A stretch of 64,000 nt of DNA from an uncultured Clostridia bacterium (lineage in GTDB: Bacteria; Bacillota; Clostridia; UBA1381). Positions 55,008 to 63,833 of this stretch are shown here, piece after piece; the stretch's first letter is position 1, and each line of letters opens with the position of its first letter. The stretch lies in the NCBI GenBank assembly GCA_934486735.1, contig CAKSQL010000012.1:10488-74487 (forward strand). The letters are read 5' to 3'. The position numbers and the translations under genes are program-made. Below the pieces are notes generated by a model. The model was given only the letters and a program-made list of their open reading frames with translations, was not told the origin of the DNA and did no database searches.

Positions 55008-55358
55008 CCGAAATACGCCGAAATCATGCCTTTTTGGGCGGGTTTGGCTGACTTTCCTTCGGCTAAAAACAAATCCCCTTATACGGGCATGAGAACAGTC
55101 GATTGTCTTGTGCCCGAAGCTTTCAAATCCCACAAAACAAAGCGGCAGTCCTGAAAAAAAGGCTGCCGCTTTGTTTGTGGGATTATTAAAGAATGGTTGG
55201 CAGACTGCTTTTTTAAAAGCCGGTCTGCCGGAGCAAAATGCATGCTCCCGGGGAGGCTTTTTTAATTTGCGGGAAAATTGTGCATGCAATGACAAAAATC
55301 AAACATGCCGCCTTGTTCCGCGCTCGCAGATTGGGGCATTTATTAAAAGCTTTTTATA
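55008..55358. other. Hairpin-rich intergenic region
   Basis: 350 bases without a gene but with several inverted repeats. CGGGCA/TGCCCG lies at about 55084-55115, then a 22-bp stem at 55126-55184. GGCAGAC/GTCTGCC lies at about 55199-55230 with an inner GCTTTT/AAAAGC, then GGAGCA/TGCTCC. The right end (about 55278-55350) resembles 24566-24640. One hairpin will be the terminator of the YcdB gene; the others look like remains of small mobile elements or a structured RNA. Confidence 0.5.
55126..55184 (+). terminator. 22-bp stem-loop after the YcdB/SLH gene
   Basis: AATCCCACAAA... (55126-55148) pairs with its complement (55163-55184), 22 bp with one bulged A and a 14-base loop containing seven A. 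No T run follows directly. It is unusually long for a simple terminator. Confidence 0.55.
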
Positions 55359-55676
55359 TTAAGCGGTTTTAGCCGCGTCCTCCGCATTGAAGAAATAGTC
55401 GTTTGTCACAGCTTCGAGAGCTATCGGTGTGACCTCGTATTTTATAAGCATATCCAGGAAATCAAGAGCTTCGCCGCGGTTTGAAAAGAGCGCCGGAGTC
55501 GTGTTGTCCTCGCATACGCGTGCGCCGTTCTCGATGGTTTCCTTAATCAGGCGCACTCCGAATTTGCTGACGCCGACGGGACATTCGCCCTCGGTTAAAA
55601 TATAGCAGATCTCCATTTCGGACAGAAAATCTTCTCCGTAAGTAATTGTCTTTTTGTTGATCAGAGTTTCTTTCAT
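55359..55676 (-). CDS. DUF6514-like small cytoplasmic protein
   Basis: A 105-residue protein starting MKETLINKKTITYGEDF. It matches my memory of the DUF6514 family of Clostridia: a short beta-strand-rich N-terminal part, then a C-terminal helix pair ending EALDFLDMLIKYEVTPIALE. The function of the family is unknown. The start at 55676 is chosen because AAAGGA lies 12 bases upstream; the first in-frame ATG (55697) has no Shine-Dalgarno. No signal peptide or membrane segment is present. Confidence 0.75.
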   Translation of the reverse strand: MKETLINKKTITYGEDFLSEMEICYILTEGECPVGVSKFGVRLIKETIENGARVCEDNTTPALFSNRGEALDFLDMLIKYEVTPIALEAVTNDYFFNAEDAAKTA

Positions 55677-55916
55677 TTGTAAATTCATTCCTTTCATTTG
55701 TAATTCTGCCGTTTCTTTGCTTCATAGCTATATTATACTACGCGACCTTGCAAAAATCAACAAAAATAAAACGCATGTTTCGACATGATATGTTAAAAAC
55801 AAATAATCAAGAGAAGTTTTTCTGTCGAAAACTATCGAAATTATAAAAATTATGTCGTGTTTTAATAGATGTTGTCGTGCGAAAATAAAAAAATTTAAAA
55901 AATTTATAAATAACTA

Positions 55917-55945
55917 TTGCAGTTTTCTGAAAAATATATTATAAT
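55917..55945 (+). promoter_or_regulatory. Promoter of the SRP RNA / dnaX unit
   Basis: TTGCAG (55917-55922), a 17-base spacer and TATAAT (55940-55945). The 220 bases upstream, back to the small minus-strand gene, are AT-rich and show nothing else. Confidence 0.75.
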
Positions 55946-55978
55946 ATAATAGTTAGGACTTTTAAATTAAAAAAGTAA

Positions 55979-56099
55979 GACGGTCGGCGATGATGACCGA
56001 GCCCGTGCGATTGAAAACCGTGAACCTTGTCAGATGGGGAACCAAGCAGCAATAAGCGGAGCTTTCGATGTGTTATGGATATACTCGGTCGGAGCCGTC
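55979..56099 (+). ncRNA. ffs: Signal recognition particle RNA (small bacterial type)
   Basis: The Ffh-binding helix 8 is clear at about 56029-56050: GTCAGA, TGG, the GGAA tetraloop, CCA and AGCAGC, with the conserved symmetric internal loop. The ends pair: GACGGTC (55979) with GCCGTC (to 56099), and GACCGAG with CTCGGTC inside. A T run (56100-56105) forms the terminator. Length is about 120 bases. Its position directly upstream of dnaX is the usual Firmicutes arrangement. The RNA guides secretory proteins to the membrane, relevant here given how many secreted proteins are encoded. Confidence 0.93.
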
Positions 56100-56166
56100 T
56101 TTTTTATTAGAAATTTTGCACGCGGCAAAAAGTTATATACTCAAAAAAACGGAAAGGGGTATGGGT

Positions 56167-57978
56167 ATGGCATATCAGGCTATTTACAGGAAATGGCGGC
56201 CGATGGTATTTGATGATATTATCGGACAGACGCATATTACCCGAACCCTGAAAAATCAGATAATGAGCGGCAAAATAGCGCATGCATATCTCTTCTGCGG
56301 AACTCGCGGAACAGGAAAAACAACCGCCGCAAAAGTTTTTGCAAGAGCGGTAAACTGTGAGCATACGCATGACGGCTCGCCCTGCAACGAGTGCGAAATA
56401 TGCAGGGGTATTCTCGACGGCAGTATACTCGATGTGTCGGAAATAGACGCGGCATCGAACAACGGTGTCGATAATATCCGCGAAATACGCGAGGATGTAA
56501 ACTACGTTGCCGCGCAGACGAAATACAGAGTGTATATCATAGACGAGGTGCATATGCTTTCGCAGGGCGCGTTCAATGCACTCTTAAAAACTTTGGAAGA
56601 GCCGCCCGAGCATGTCATATTTATCTTAGCGACAACCGAGGCTCATCGCGTACCGGAGACAATTCTTTCAAGATGCCAAAGGTTCGATTTCAAACGCATA
56701 CGTCCTGCCGATATAATAGTAAGAATGAAAGAGATTGCGGCAGGGGACGGACTTTCGATATCGGACGATGCATATGCCCTGTTGGCGAAGTTCGCTGACG
56801 GCTCAATGCGTGACGGACTCAGCATTCTCGAACGATGCGTTTCGGAGTGCGGTACACAGCTTTCGTATGACGATGTTGTTTCGGTTTTGGGAATAGCGCC
56901 GTCGGAACTTGTATTCAAGACTGTTGACGCGGTTTTGAAAAAGGATACCGGAGGACTTTTGGAAATTGTGGATTCGCTTGTGGCAGACGGCAGAGATTTG
57001 AATGTGTATATCGATTCGCTGATAAAGCATTTCAGAGATCTGATGGTTTCGAAGGTAACAAAAGACCCCGGTGCGCTCCTGGAGCAGACAGCCGATGAGC
57101 TGGCATTGCTCAAGGCGCAGGCGGAAAAAATATCGTTTGAGAGTATTTCGTACGCCGTAACAACGCTCACAAAAGCAAAAGCGGAGGCGAAATGGATAAA
57201 AAATCCGCGTATCGTATATGAAATTGCATTGGTAAAGCTCACACAGCCGGAGCTTGACACTTCGGAGGACGCGCTTATGGCGCGGATGGCGGAGCTTGAA
57301 GAGAAAATAAAGGACGGAGTGGTTCAAAGACCTCCGGAAAAGAAAGAGGAAAAACCAAAAGAGCAGGCAAAGCCTCAAAAAGAGGTTTCGGCAAGGCTTT
57401 TTGTGCCGATAGATAAATCAAAACTGACGGCGGATTCGCCGATAGTTGAAGCGGCAAGAAAATGGGAGAGACTGTCACAGGGGATTGCAAAAAAATTCCC
57501 GTATCTCGCAGGAGCGGTGATAAACAGGAAAATCACCATTGACGGAGAGGGCATTATTCTTCTTTTCAAAAAGAGCGAGATGATGCTCAAAAAAATTGCC
57601 GCGACATATATAAAATCGATACAGACCGAATTTCAGAAAAATGTCGGCGGAGATTTTGTTTTCAAAACCGCGTTTGAGGACGAAATTGAGGACAAAATTA
57701 TAGATTTTTGGAATATAAAGGGCGAAGCTCCGAAAGCCGATACGGCGGAGCAGACGCCGTCTGTTATGCAGGAGCAAAGAGCGGAGCGGGGCGAACGCGG
57801 CGATCCGCTGGACACATTGTCGAAAAAATTTCCCGAGATTGTTGAAGTAACCGACGAAAGCGACTTTGTCGACTATACGCCGGAGCATTATGAGCAATCG
57901 GAGCTTGACGAAGATGAGGACGAGCAGGAGGAATTTTTAGAGGATGGCGAAAAATCCCAATATAATGAAGAAAGATGA
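56167..57978 (+). CDS. dnaX: DNA polymerase III subunit gamma/tau
   Basis: A 603-residue clamp-loader ATPase. The start at 56167 (MAYQAIYRKWRP) follows GGAAAGGGG; a longer frame from 56068 would run through the SRP RNA. Walker A GTRGTGKTT (about 44-52), a four-Cys zinc site (CEHTHDGSPCNECEIC, from about residue 63), Walker B DEVHML and the sensor-1 region are intact. The tau-specific C-terminal part ends with an acidic tail. It joins the polymerase cores to the clamp loader. It forms an operon with ybaB and recR. Confidence 0.97.
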   Translation: MAYQAIYRKWRPMVFDDIIGQTHITRTLKNQIMSGKIAHAYLFCGTRGTGKTTAAKVFARAVNCEHTHDGSPCNECEICRGILDGSILDVSEIDAASNNGVDNIREIREDVNYVAAQTKYRVYIIDEVHMLSQGAFNALLKTLEEPPEHVIFILATTEAHRVPETILSRCQRFDFKRIRPADIIVRMKEIAAGDGLSISDDAYALLAKFADGSMRDGLSILERCVSECGTQLSYDDVVSVLGIAPSELVFKTVDAVLKKDTGGLLEIVDSLVADGRDLNVYIDSLIKHFRDLMVSKVTKDPGALLEQTADELALLKAQAEKISFESISYAVTTLTKAKAEAKWIKNPRIVYEIALVKLTQPELDTSEDALMARMAELEEKIKDGVVQRPPEKKEEKPKEQAKPQKEVSARLFVPIDKSKLTADSPIVEAARKWERLSQGIAKKFPYLAGAVINRKITIDGEGIILLFKKSEMMLKKIAATYIKSIQTEFQKNVGGDFVFKTAFEDEIEDKIIDFWNIKGEAPKADTAEQTPSVMQEQRAERGERGDPLDTLSKKFPEIVEVTDESDFVDYTPEHYEQSELDEDEDEQEEFLEDGEKSQYNEER

Positions 57979-57988
57979 GGTAATTAAA

Positions 57989-58342
57989 ATGGGCAAGTAC
58001 AAAGGATTTCACGGGGCAGGAATGAATGCAAACAAAAACATGGGCAGTGTTATAAAGCAAGCTCAGAAAATGCAGGAAGAAATGGAGCGCATTCAGGGCG
58101 AGGTCGAGGAAAAGACTGTTGAAGCTGCATCCGGCGGCGGAGCGGTTGAGGTTCGGGCGAACGGCAAAAAAGAAATTTTGTCAATTAAAATCAAGCCCGA
58201 GGCGGTAGACCCGGATGATGTTGAAACTCTGGAGGATTTGGTTATGGTTGCCGTAAACGAGGCAATAAAGAAAGCCGATGAAATGATGACAGAGAGCATG
58301 AGCGCCGTAACCGGAGGCATTAATATACCCGGATTGTTCTAA
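57989..58342 (+). CDS. ybaB: YbaB/EbfC nucleoid-associated protein
   Basis: A 117-residue DNA-binding protein of the YbaB/EbfC family. The start at 57989 (MGKYKGFHGAG) has GAGG nine bases upstream; the longer frame overlapping dnaX has no signal. Typical stretches are IKQAQKMQEEMERIQGEVEE, the Gly-rich turn GGGAVEV and the C-terminal ITGGINIPGLF-type ending. It sits between dnaX and recR as in most Firmicutes and is linked to recombination and nucleoid structure. Confidence 0.95.
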   Translation: MGKYKGFHGAGMNANKNMGSVIKQAQKMQEEMERIQGEVEEKTVEAASGGGAVEVRANGKKEILSIKIKPEAVDPDDVETLEDLVMVAVNEAIKKADEMMTESMSAVTGGINIPGLF

Positions 58343-58377
58343 ACAGAGATAACTGTCATTTGGGAGATGATTAATTT

Positions 58378-58974
58378 ATGCATGCAGCGCCGATAGAGGC
58401 ATTGATTGAAAAATTTGAGCAGCTGCCGGGAATCGGAAGAAAAAGCGCCGAAAGGATTGCCTTTTATATTCTCGATTCCATGTCCGCTGAGGAGGCAGGG
58501 GCTATGGCGACTGGGATTGTCGATGCAAAGACAAAGATTTTTGCATGCCCGATATGCCAAAACTTCACCGATAAAGCTCCATGCGAAATATGTTCGTCTC
58601 CCAAAAGAGACCGCAGCGTGATATGCGTTGTTGAAAATCCGAAGGATGTTGCGGCGATTGAAAAGACCAATGAATATCATGGACTTTATCATGTCCTGCA
58701 CGGCGCGCTGTCGCCGATGGACGGAATATCGCCCGAGGATATAAAAATAAAGGAGCTTTTGATGCGGCTTTCGGACGGAGAGGTTAAAGAGGTAATCATG
58801 GCGACAAACCCGACGGTGAGCGGTACGGCAACGGCGGTATATATATCAAAGCTGATACATCCGATGGGTGTACGCGTTACAAGAATCGCGCATGGAATAC
58901 CGGTCGGCGGCGATTTGGAGTACGCGGATGAAATAACTCTTATCAAAGCCATGGAAGGAAGACAGGACATGTAA
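58378..58974 (+). CDS. recR: Recombination mediator RecR
   Basis: A 198-residue RecR, standard length. The helix-hairpin-helix region (LPGIGRKSAERIAF, about 19-32), the zinc finger (CPICQNFTDKAPCEIC, about 57-72) and the Toprim domain (VVENPKDVAAIE to about 175) are all present. It works with RecO and RecF to load RecA at gaps. It is the last gene of the dnaX unit; a terminator follows directly. Confidence 0.97.
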   Translation: MHAAPIEALIEKFEQLPGIGRKSAERIAFYILDSMSAEEAGAMATGIVDAKTKIFACPICQNFTDKAPCEICSSPKRDRSVICVVENPKDVAAIEKTNEYHGLYHVLHGALSPMDGISPEDIKIKELLMRLSDGEVKEVIMATNPTVSGTATAVYISKLIHPMGVRVTRIAHGIPVGGDLEYADEITLIKAMEGRQDM

Positions 58975-59019
58975 TATGCACCCCCAAATGTCAGAGGCGT
59001 TTGGAGGTGCATATTTTTT
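58974..59019 (+). terminator. Terminator of the dnaX–ybaB–recR operon
   Basis: ATATGCACC...CCAAA pairs with TTTGG...GGTGCATAT with small internal mismatches (58974 to about 59013), followed by six T. Confidence 0.85.
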
Positions 59020-59074
59020 CTGCTCGAAACTGGATAAATATGCTTTCGGACAGAAAAAATTGTGGCTTGAACTA

Positions 59075-59103
59075 TTGATAAATCGGTTTAAACATGGTAT
59101 AAT
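59075..59103 (+). promoter_or_regulatory. ychF promoter
   Basis: TTGATA (59075-59080), a 17-base spacer and TATAAT (59098-59103), with a leader of about 75 bases before the ATG. Confidence 0.75.
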
Positions 59104-59187
59104 TACAACATAGGTTATCAATTGCCGCCTGTATTGGCAGAAATATCTAAGGCGGCATAACAAGAAATCAAGGAGATGTAAATACAA

Positions 59188-60282
59188 ATGAAATTGGGTA
59201 TAGTGGGACTTCCGAATGTAGGAAAATCAACTCTTTTTAACGCAATAACTCAGGCAGGGGCAGAATCGGCAAATTACCCTTTCTGCACGATTGAGCCGAA
59301 TGTGGGCATTGTAGACGTGCCGGATGAGCGAATTGACGCGCTTGCAAAGATGTACAACCCCAAAAAGGTTACAAGAGCGTATATTGAGTTTGTGGATATA
59401 GCAGGTCTTGTAAAGGGAGCGTCAAAGGGTGAGGGTCTCGGTAATAAGTTTTTGTCGCATATCCGCGAAGTAGACGCGGTTGTTCATGTTGTGAGATGCT
59501 TTGAGGACCCCAATATCACTCATGTTGACGGCAGCATCGACCCTCTGCGCGATATAGAGACAATTCAGCTTGAACTTATTTTCTCGGATTTGGAGATACT
59601 CGAAAGAAGAATAGACAGGACTAAAAAAGCCATGAAAGGCGATAAGTCGCTTGCGACGGAGTTGGAGCTATTGGAAAGAGTAAAGGCTGCACTCGAGGAC
59701 GGAAAACCGGCAAGAAGTCTTTCGTACACAAAGGAAGAGATGGATATAATGCGTGAAATATCGCTTATTTCGCTGAAGCCTGTTTTGTATGCGGCAAATG
59801 TTGCCGAGGATGACTTTGCAAAGGGAATCGAAAATAATAAGTTTGTAAAAGCGGTTGAGGAATTGGCGGCGTCCGAGGGCTCAGAGGTTATGCCTGTATC
59901 GGCAAAAATCGAGGAGGAAATTGCACAGCTTGACGGCGAAGAAAAGCAGATGTTCTTAAGCGAACTTGGCATGAGCGAATCGGGTCTTGACCGTCTCATA
60001 AAGGCAAGCTATAAGCTGTTGGGTCTGATAAGCTATCTCACAGCCGGCGAGCCGGAGGTAAGGGCATGGACAATCACCGAGGGCACAAAAGCGCCGCAGG
60101 CGGCAGGAAAGATTCACAGCGATTTCGAACGCGGCTTTATCCGCGCCGAGGTTGTCGCATATGACGATTTGATGGCATGCGGAAGCATGAATGCGGCAAA
60201 AGAAAAAGGACTTGTGCGCTCAGAGGGCAAGGACTATGTAATGAAAGACGGAGACATTGTATTGTTCCGATTCAATGTATAA
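59188..60282 (+). CDS. ychF: Redox-regulated ATPase/GTPase YchF (Obg family)
   Basis: A 364-residue ribosome-associated P-loop protein, usual length. G1 GLPNVGKST (about 6-14), G3 VDIAGLVKGA (about 68-77), and in place of the classical NKxD the NVAED variant that explains ATP preference in this family. A C-terminal TGS domain ends with the typical MKDGDIVLFRFNV. The start is preceded by AAGGAGATG. It is not in an operon with recR, having its own promoter. Confidence 0.97.
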   Translation: MKLGIVGLPNVGKSTLFNAITQAGAESANYPFCTIEPNVGIVDVPDERIDALAKMYNPKKVTRAYIEFVDIAGLVKGASKGEGLGNKFLSHIREVDAVVHVVRCFEDPNITHVDGSIDPLRDIETIQLELIFSDLEILERRIDRTKKAMKGDKSLATELELLERVKAALEDGKPARSLSYTKEEMDIMREISLISLKPVLYAANVAEDDFAKGIENNKFVKAVEELAASEGSEVMPVSAKIEEEIAQLDGEEKQMFLSELGMSESGLDRLIKASYKLLGLISYLTAGEPEVRAWTITEGTKAPQAAGKIHSDFERGFIRAEVVAYDDLMACGSMNAAKEKGLVRSEGKDYVMKDGDIVLFRFNV

Positions 60283-60379
60283 AAAGCTTCCGGTGAAAGT
60301 CACGCCTGCGCATGGGGCAAGACTGTATATAGTTCCTCGCGCAAAACTCAAAGTGTATTATAAAAAATCCGATTTGTAA
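60275..60379 (+). CDS. Possible 34-residue basic small protein
   Basis: A short frame overlapping the ychF stop by eight bases, reading MYKKLPVKVTPAHGARLYIV and ending YYKKSDL with a TAA at 60377, just before the addB Shine-Dalgarno region. It is strongly basic and I do not recognise it. The overlap could give translation by reinitiation; there is no Shine-Dalgarno. It may be chance. Confidence 0.25.
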   Translation: MYKKLPVKVTPAHGARLYIVPRAKLKVYYKKSDL

Positions 60380-60394
60380 AGGACGGGGACGATT

Positions 60395-63300
60395 ATGGAG
60401 CTGAACTTAATATATGGCGGCGTAGGCTCGGGCAAGACTGAGAGATGTATAGAGCTTATCTGCGAAATAATCGGGAAAAATCCCGACGAGAGGGCAATCC
60501 TGACCGTACCCGACCAATATTCGTACACAGCGGAGCGCCGGTTGGTCGAAAGACTCGGCGGAACAGGCGTGAACGGAATCGAGGTACTCACATTTTCTCA
60601 GCTTTTCAGCAGATATTTGAAAAAGGTAAAAAACTATCTATCCCCGGCAGGCAGACATATGCTTTTTTATACTGCCGCTGCCGAAAAGGGAGGAGACAGC
60701 GAAATATTCAGCCGCGCCGCCGGAAAGCCGGGCTTTATAGATAAAGTTTCGGAGCTGGCGGCTGAGATGAAACGTTCGCTGATTGAGCCGCAGGCTCTGC
60801 TTGACGCGGCAGGAGACGGCGAGGATATGTTCTCGCAAAAGCTGCGTGCGTTTGCCGGGATATATGAGTACTACAACAGCCTTATATTGCCCGGCTTTGC
60901 TGACAGCGATGATGATTTCAAGCGCCTTGCACAGGCGGTATATGGTAATGAGGATTTTAAAAATACGCATATATGGATAGACGGTTTTTCCGACTTTCTG
61001 CCGCAGCATTATGAAGTGATAAAGGCGTTTATGCACTCGGCAAAATCGGTCAATATCACGCTTTGCTTGCCGGACGGCGAAAAATGCGAAAGCGATGTTT
61101 TTTCCGCGCCGCTTTCCACTGCGAAAAAGCTGAAGATGATTTGCTCGTCTCTCGGCGTGACGCCGGGGGAGCAATATTGTGAAAAGGTCTGCCGAAGTAT
61201 AAAATCGGACGAGCTTCTTTTCCTTGCGGAAAATTGGGGTAAACGGCGCAGCGTCTATAAAGGCAAGACCTCGGATATTTCTCTTTATTGCGCGCGTGAT
61301 TTGTATTCCGAAATTGAATATGTCGCAAAAATGATTATCCGAGAGGTGAAAAACGGTGCGCATTTCAGCGATATCGGCATTTTGTGCGGTAATTCGGAAC
61401 AGTATTCTCATCTTATCGAAGCGGTGTTCTCCGACTTCAAAATTCCATATTTCAGTGATAGTGCACAGCCAATAACCGAGCATCCGATAATTCTGACACT
61501 TCTCGCGGCGTTTGATATTGCCGACGAAAGCTGGAGTTATGAATCGGTATTTCGATACCTGCGTGCAGGATATATCTATATAAAGAATGAGGACGGTATC
61601 AGAACGATAGATCGGGAAGATGTCGACATATTGGAGAATTATGTGCTGAAGCATGGCATACGCGGCAAAAAGAAATGGCTTGAGGAATGGCAGGAGACTG
61701 GCAGCGGCGTATTTTCCACAATATTGAATCCTAAGAAAAAGGATGAGGATGATATCGAGAGGATAAATTCAATCAGACGGACGGTTATAAAGCCGTTCGA
61801 GGGTTTTTACAGCCGCGGCGGCAGATGCGTGAGAGATTTTGCCGAATCGCTGTTTGAATTTTTGTGCGATATACACCTTTATGAGGGGATTGCGTGTGAG
61901 GCGGAGGAACTCAGCCAAGCGGGGATGAGAGACGAATCGGAGCGCATGAAAAAGATATGGAATCTGCTCATGGAGGTTATAAATCAGGCGGCGGTCGCAC
62001 TGGGAGATAAAAAATGCTCGCGCGAGAGCTTTCGCGAGATGATGCGCGCCGGGCTATCCAAGGCGGCAATGCAGATAATACCGCCGGGACTTGATTCGGT
62101 CTCGGTCGGAGCAGCGGATCGAAATTCGCCGACGGTGCGGAAAATCCTTTTTTTTGTCGGAGCGGTCAACGGGACAATGCCGCCGGAGGATAACACGTCG
62201 GGAATACTCACCGATTCGGAAAGAATAGAATTGATAGATAAGGGTCTTGAAATCGGCGGAAATCCCAAAACAAAGGCAGAGCGCGAAATATTCAAGCTCT
62301 ATCGGGCGGTCACATCCGCAACGGAGAAATTGTATTTCAGCTATCCGACATCAGACTCGGAGGGAAATGCAAAACAGCCTGCCGCGCTTATACGCGACCT
62401 TTATAAAATGTTCCCCGATATGCAGGTGTCGGACGGTTTGGGCGAAAGACGCACCGACGGAATTTTCACTCCGCGGCAGGCGTTTTTGTATATTATGCAA
62501 TCGGTAAGGGACGAGAGATGTCGCCCGAATGTGAAAAAGCTTGCCGATTGCTTTGGGGATGAACACGGCTTTGACAAAAAGCTTGATATGGTCGGATATG
62601 CCGCCGCGTATCGGAAGGTTCAGCCTGAGATAACGGCGGAGAGCGCGAAGCTTTTGTATAAAGACTATCATCGTTACAGCGTCAGCCGATTGAATGACTA
62701 TTCCGCGTGCCCGTTCGGATATTTTGTGAAGCACGGATTGCGCGCAAAAGAGCAGGAGATATGGCAGATACATAAATTCGAAATCGGCAGCCTGCTGCAT
62801 TGGGCGGTGTGCGAATACTGCCGCGAGGTTGAGGACGGAGCCGAAAGCTTTGCCGAGCTGTCCGAAAATTGGCGCACGCTTTCCGATGAGAAAAGCTGCG
62901 AAATTGTCGATAAAATCATGGATGATATAGCGGAGAGAGTCTTGAGAGGTCTTTCCGATAACCGCGGAAAAATCGAATATTTGCTTGTGAGAATGAAAAA
63001 AATTCTGATGCGGTCGGTGGATATAGTGCGCCTCAGCCTTGCAAAGGGCGAATATGCCGCAGTATGCTATGAGCGTCAATTCGAGGTTGACATAGAATGG
63101 AACGGCAAAAGCATCGGTCTGAACGGAACTATAGACAGGGTTGATGCATCGGAGGACGCCGAAGCAGGAAAAATATATTTGAGAATAATAGATTATAAGT
63201 CGGGCAGCAAAGCGTTCGATGTCGTGTCGATTTCGAATAATACCGATATGCAGCTGGCGCTCTATGCGGTTGCGGCAACAGAATTATATAAAAAGGGCGC

Positions 63301-63826
63301 ACTCGGACGCGCCGACAAGGGACTTACTCCGGCAGTGAGCGGAATACTTTATAATAAGCTGAGAGATGATATGCTTGTATTCGCAAAGAGACCGCCGGAG
63401 GACATCGCAGCGCAGCTCAGAGGAAAAATGAAACTGGATGGTTTGGTCGTTACCGACGATGACGAAGCTGCCGATGTGCAGCGCATGGATAAATGCCTGG
63501 CAGTTCCCGGGACAAGGAGCGAGTTTTTGCGGCTTGCGGTCAACTCAAAAGGAACCGGACTGGATAAAAGACTTTCATCATCGGTCAGCCGCGAAAGGTT
63601 TGAAATATTGCTCAAATATGTCAAAAAGACCGCTGTGCGGCTGGATGATGAGATTTTTAAAGGGAATATAGAGATAAAGCCAAGCTCGGGCAGCGGCGGA
63701 CGCGCCTGCCGATTCTGTGCTTACCGCGAGGTGTGCCTTTATGATATACGCACCGACGGCGAGAGAAAAGGAATAGAAAAAGAGGATGCGGCGTGGGCGC
63801 ATATGGAGTCGGAAACTCAAGTGTAA
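60395..63826 (+). CDS. addB: ATP-dependent helicase/nuclease subunit B (AddB)
   Basis: An 1143-residue subunit of the AddAB helicase-nuclease that processes double-strand breaks for recombination. Walker A GGVGSGKTE lies at 7-15. The C-terminal nuclease domain has the iron-sulfur cysteines Cys772 (SACPFGYF), Cys1105, Cys1108 and Cys1114 (CRFCAYREVC), the CxxCx5C spacing of the family. The RecB-nuclease motif region (LRIIDYKSGSKAFD) is intact. Length is normal. addA would be expected next, but a repeat and the window edge come first. Confidence 0.95.
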   Translation: MELNLIYGGVGSGKTERCIELICEIIGKNPDERAILTVPDQYSYTAERRLVERLGGTGVNGIEVLTFSQLFSRYLKKVKNYLSPAGRHMLFYTAAAEKGGDSEIFSRAAGKPGFIDKVSELAAEMKRSLIEPQALLDAAGDGEDMFSQKLRAFAGIYEYYNSLILPGFADSDDDFKRLAQAVYGNEDFKNTHIWIDGFSDFLPQHYEVIKAFMHSAKSVNITLCLPDGEKCESDVFSAPLSTAKKLKMICSSLGVTPGEQYCEKVCRSIKSDELLFLAENWGKRRSVYKGKTSDISLYCARDLYSEIEYVAKMIIREVKNGAHFSDIGILCGNSEQYSHLIEAVFSDFKIPYFSDSAQPITEHPIILTLLAAFDIADESWSYESVFRYLRAGYIYIKNEDGIRTIDREDVDILENYVLKHGIRGKKKWLEEWQETGSGVFSTILNPKKKDEDDIERINSIRRTVIKPFEGFYSRGGRCVRDFAESLFEFLCDIHLYEGIACEAEELSQAGMRDESERMKKIWNLLMEVINQAAVALGDKKCSRESFREMMRAGLSKAAMQIIPPGLDSVSVGAADRNSPTVRKILFFVGAVNGTMPPEDNTSGILTDSERIELIDKGLEIGGNPKTKAEREIFKLYRAVTSATEKLYFSYPTSDSEGNAKQPAALIRDLYKMFPDMQVSDGLGERRTDGIFTPRQAFLYIMQSVRDERCRPNVKKLADCFGDEHGFDKKLDMVGYAAAYRKVQPEITAESAKLLYKDYHRYSVSRLNDYSACPFGYFVKHGLRAKEQEIWQIHKFEIGSLLHWAVCEYCREVEDGAESFAELSENWRTLSDEKSCEIVDKIMDDIAERVLRGLSDNRGKIEYLLVRMKKILMRSVDIVRLSLAKGEYAAVCYERQFEVDIEWNGKSIGLNGTIDRVDASEDAEAGKIYLRIIDYKSGSKAFDVVSISNNTDMQLALYAVAATELYKKGALGRADKGLTPAVSGILYNKLRDDMLVFAKRPPEDIAAQLRGKMKLDGLVVTDDDEAADVQRMDKCLAVPGTRSEFLRLAVNSKGTGLDKRLSSSVSRERFEILLKYVKKTAVRLDDEIFKGNIEIKPSSGSGGRACRFCAYREVCLYDIRTDGERKGIEKEDAAWAHMESETQV

Positions 63827-63833
63827 ACAGGTA

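Noticed and set aside
55979..56099. Regulatory leader or T-box for dnaX
   Set aside because: The GGAA tetraloop with GTCAGA and AGCAGC strands identifies helix 8 of SRP RNA.
56068..56166. A 33-residue upstream extension of DnaX
   Set aside because: It would be translated from within the SRP RNA and its terminator; family members start with MAYQA, which has its own Shine-Dalgarno.
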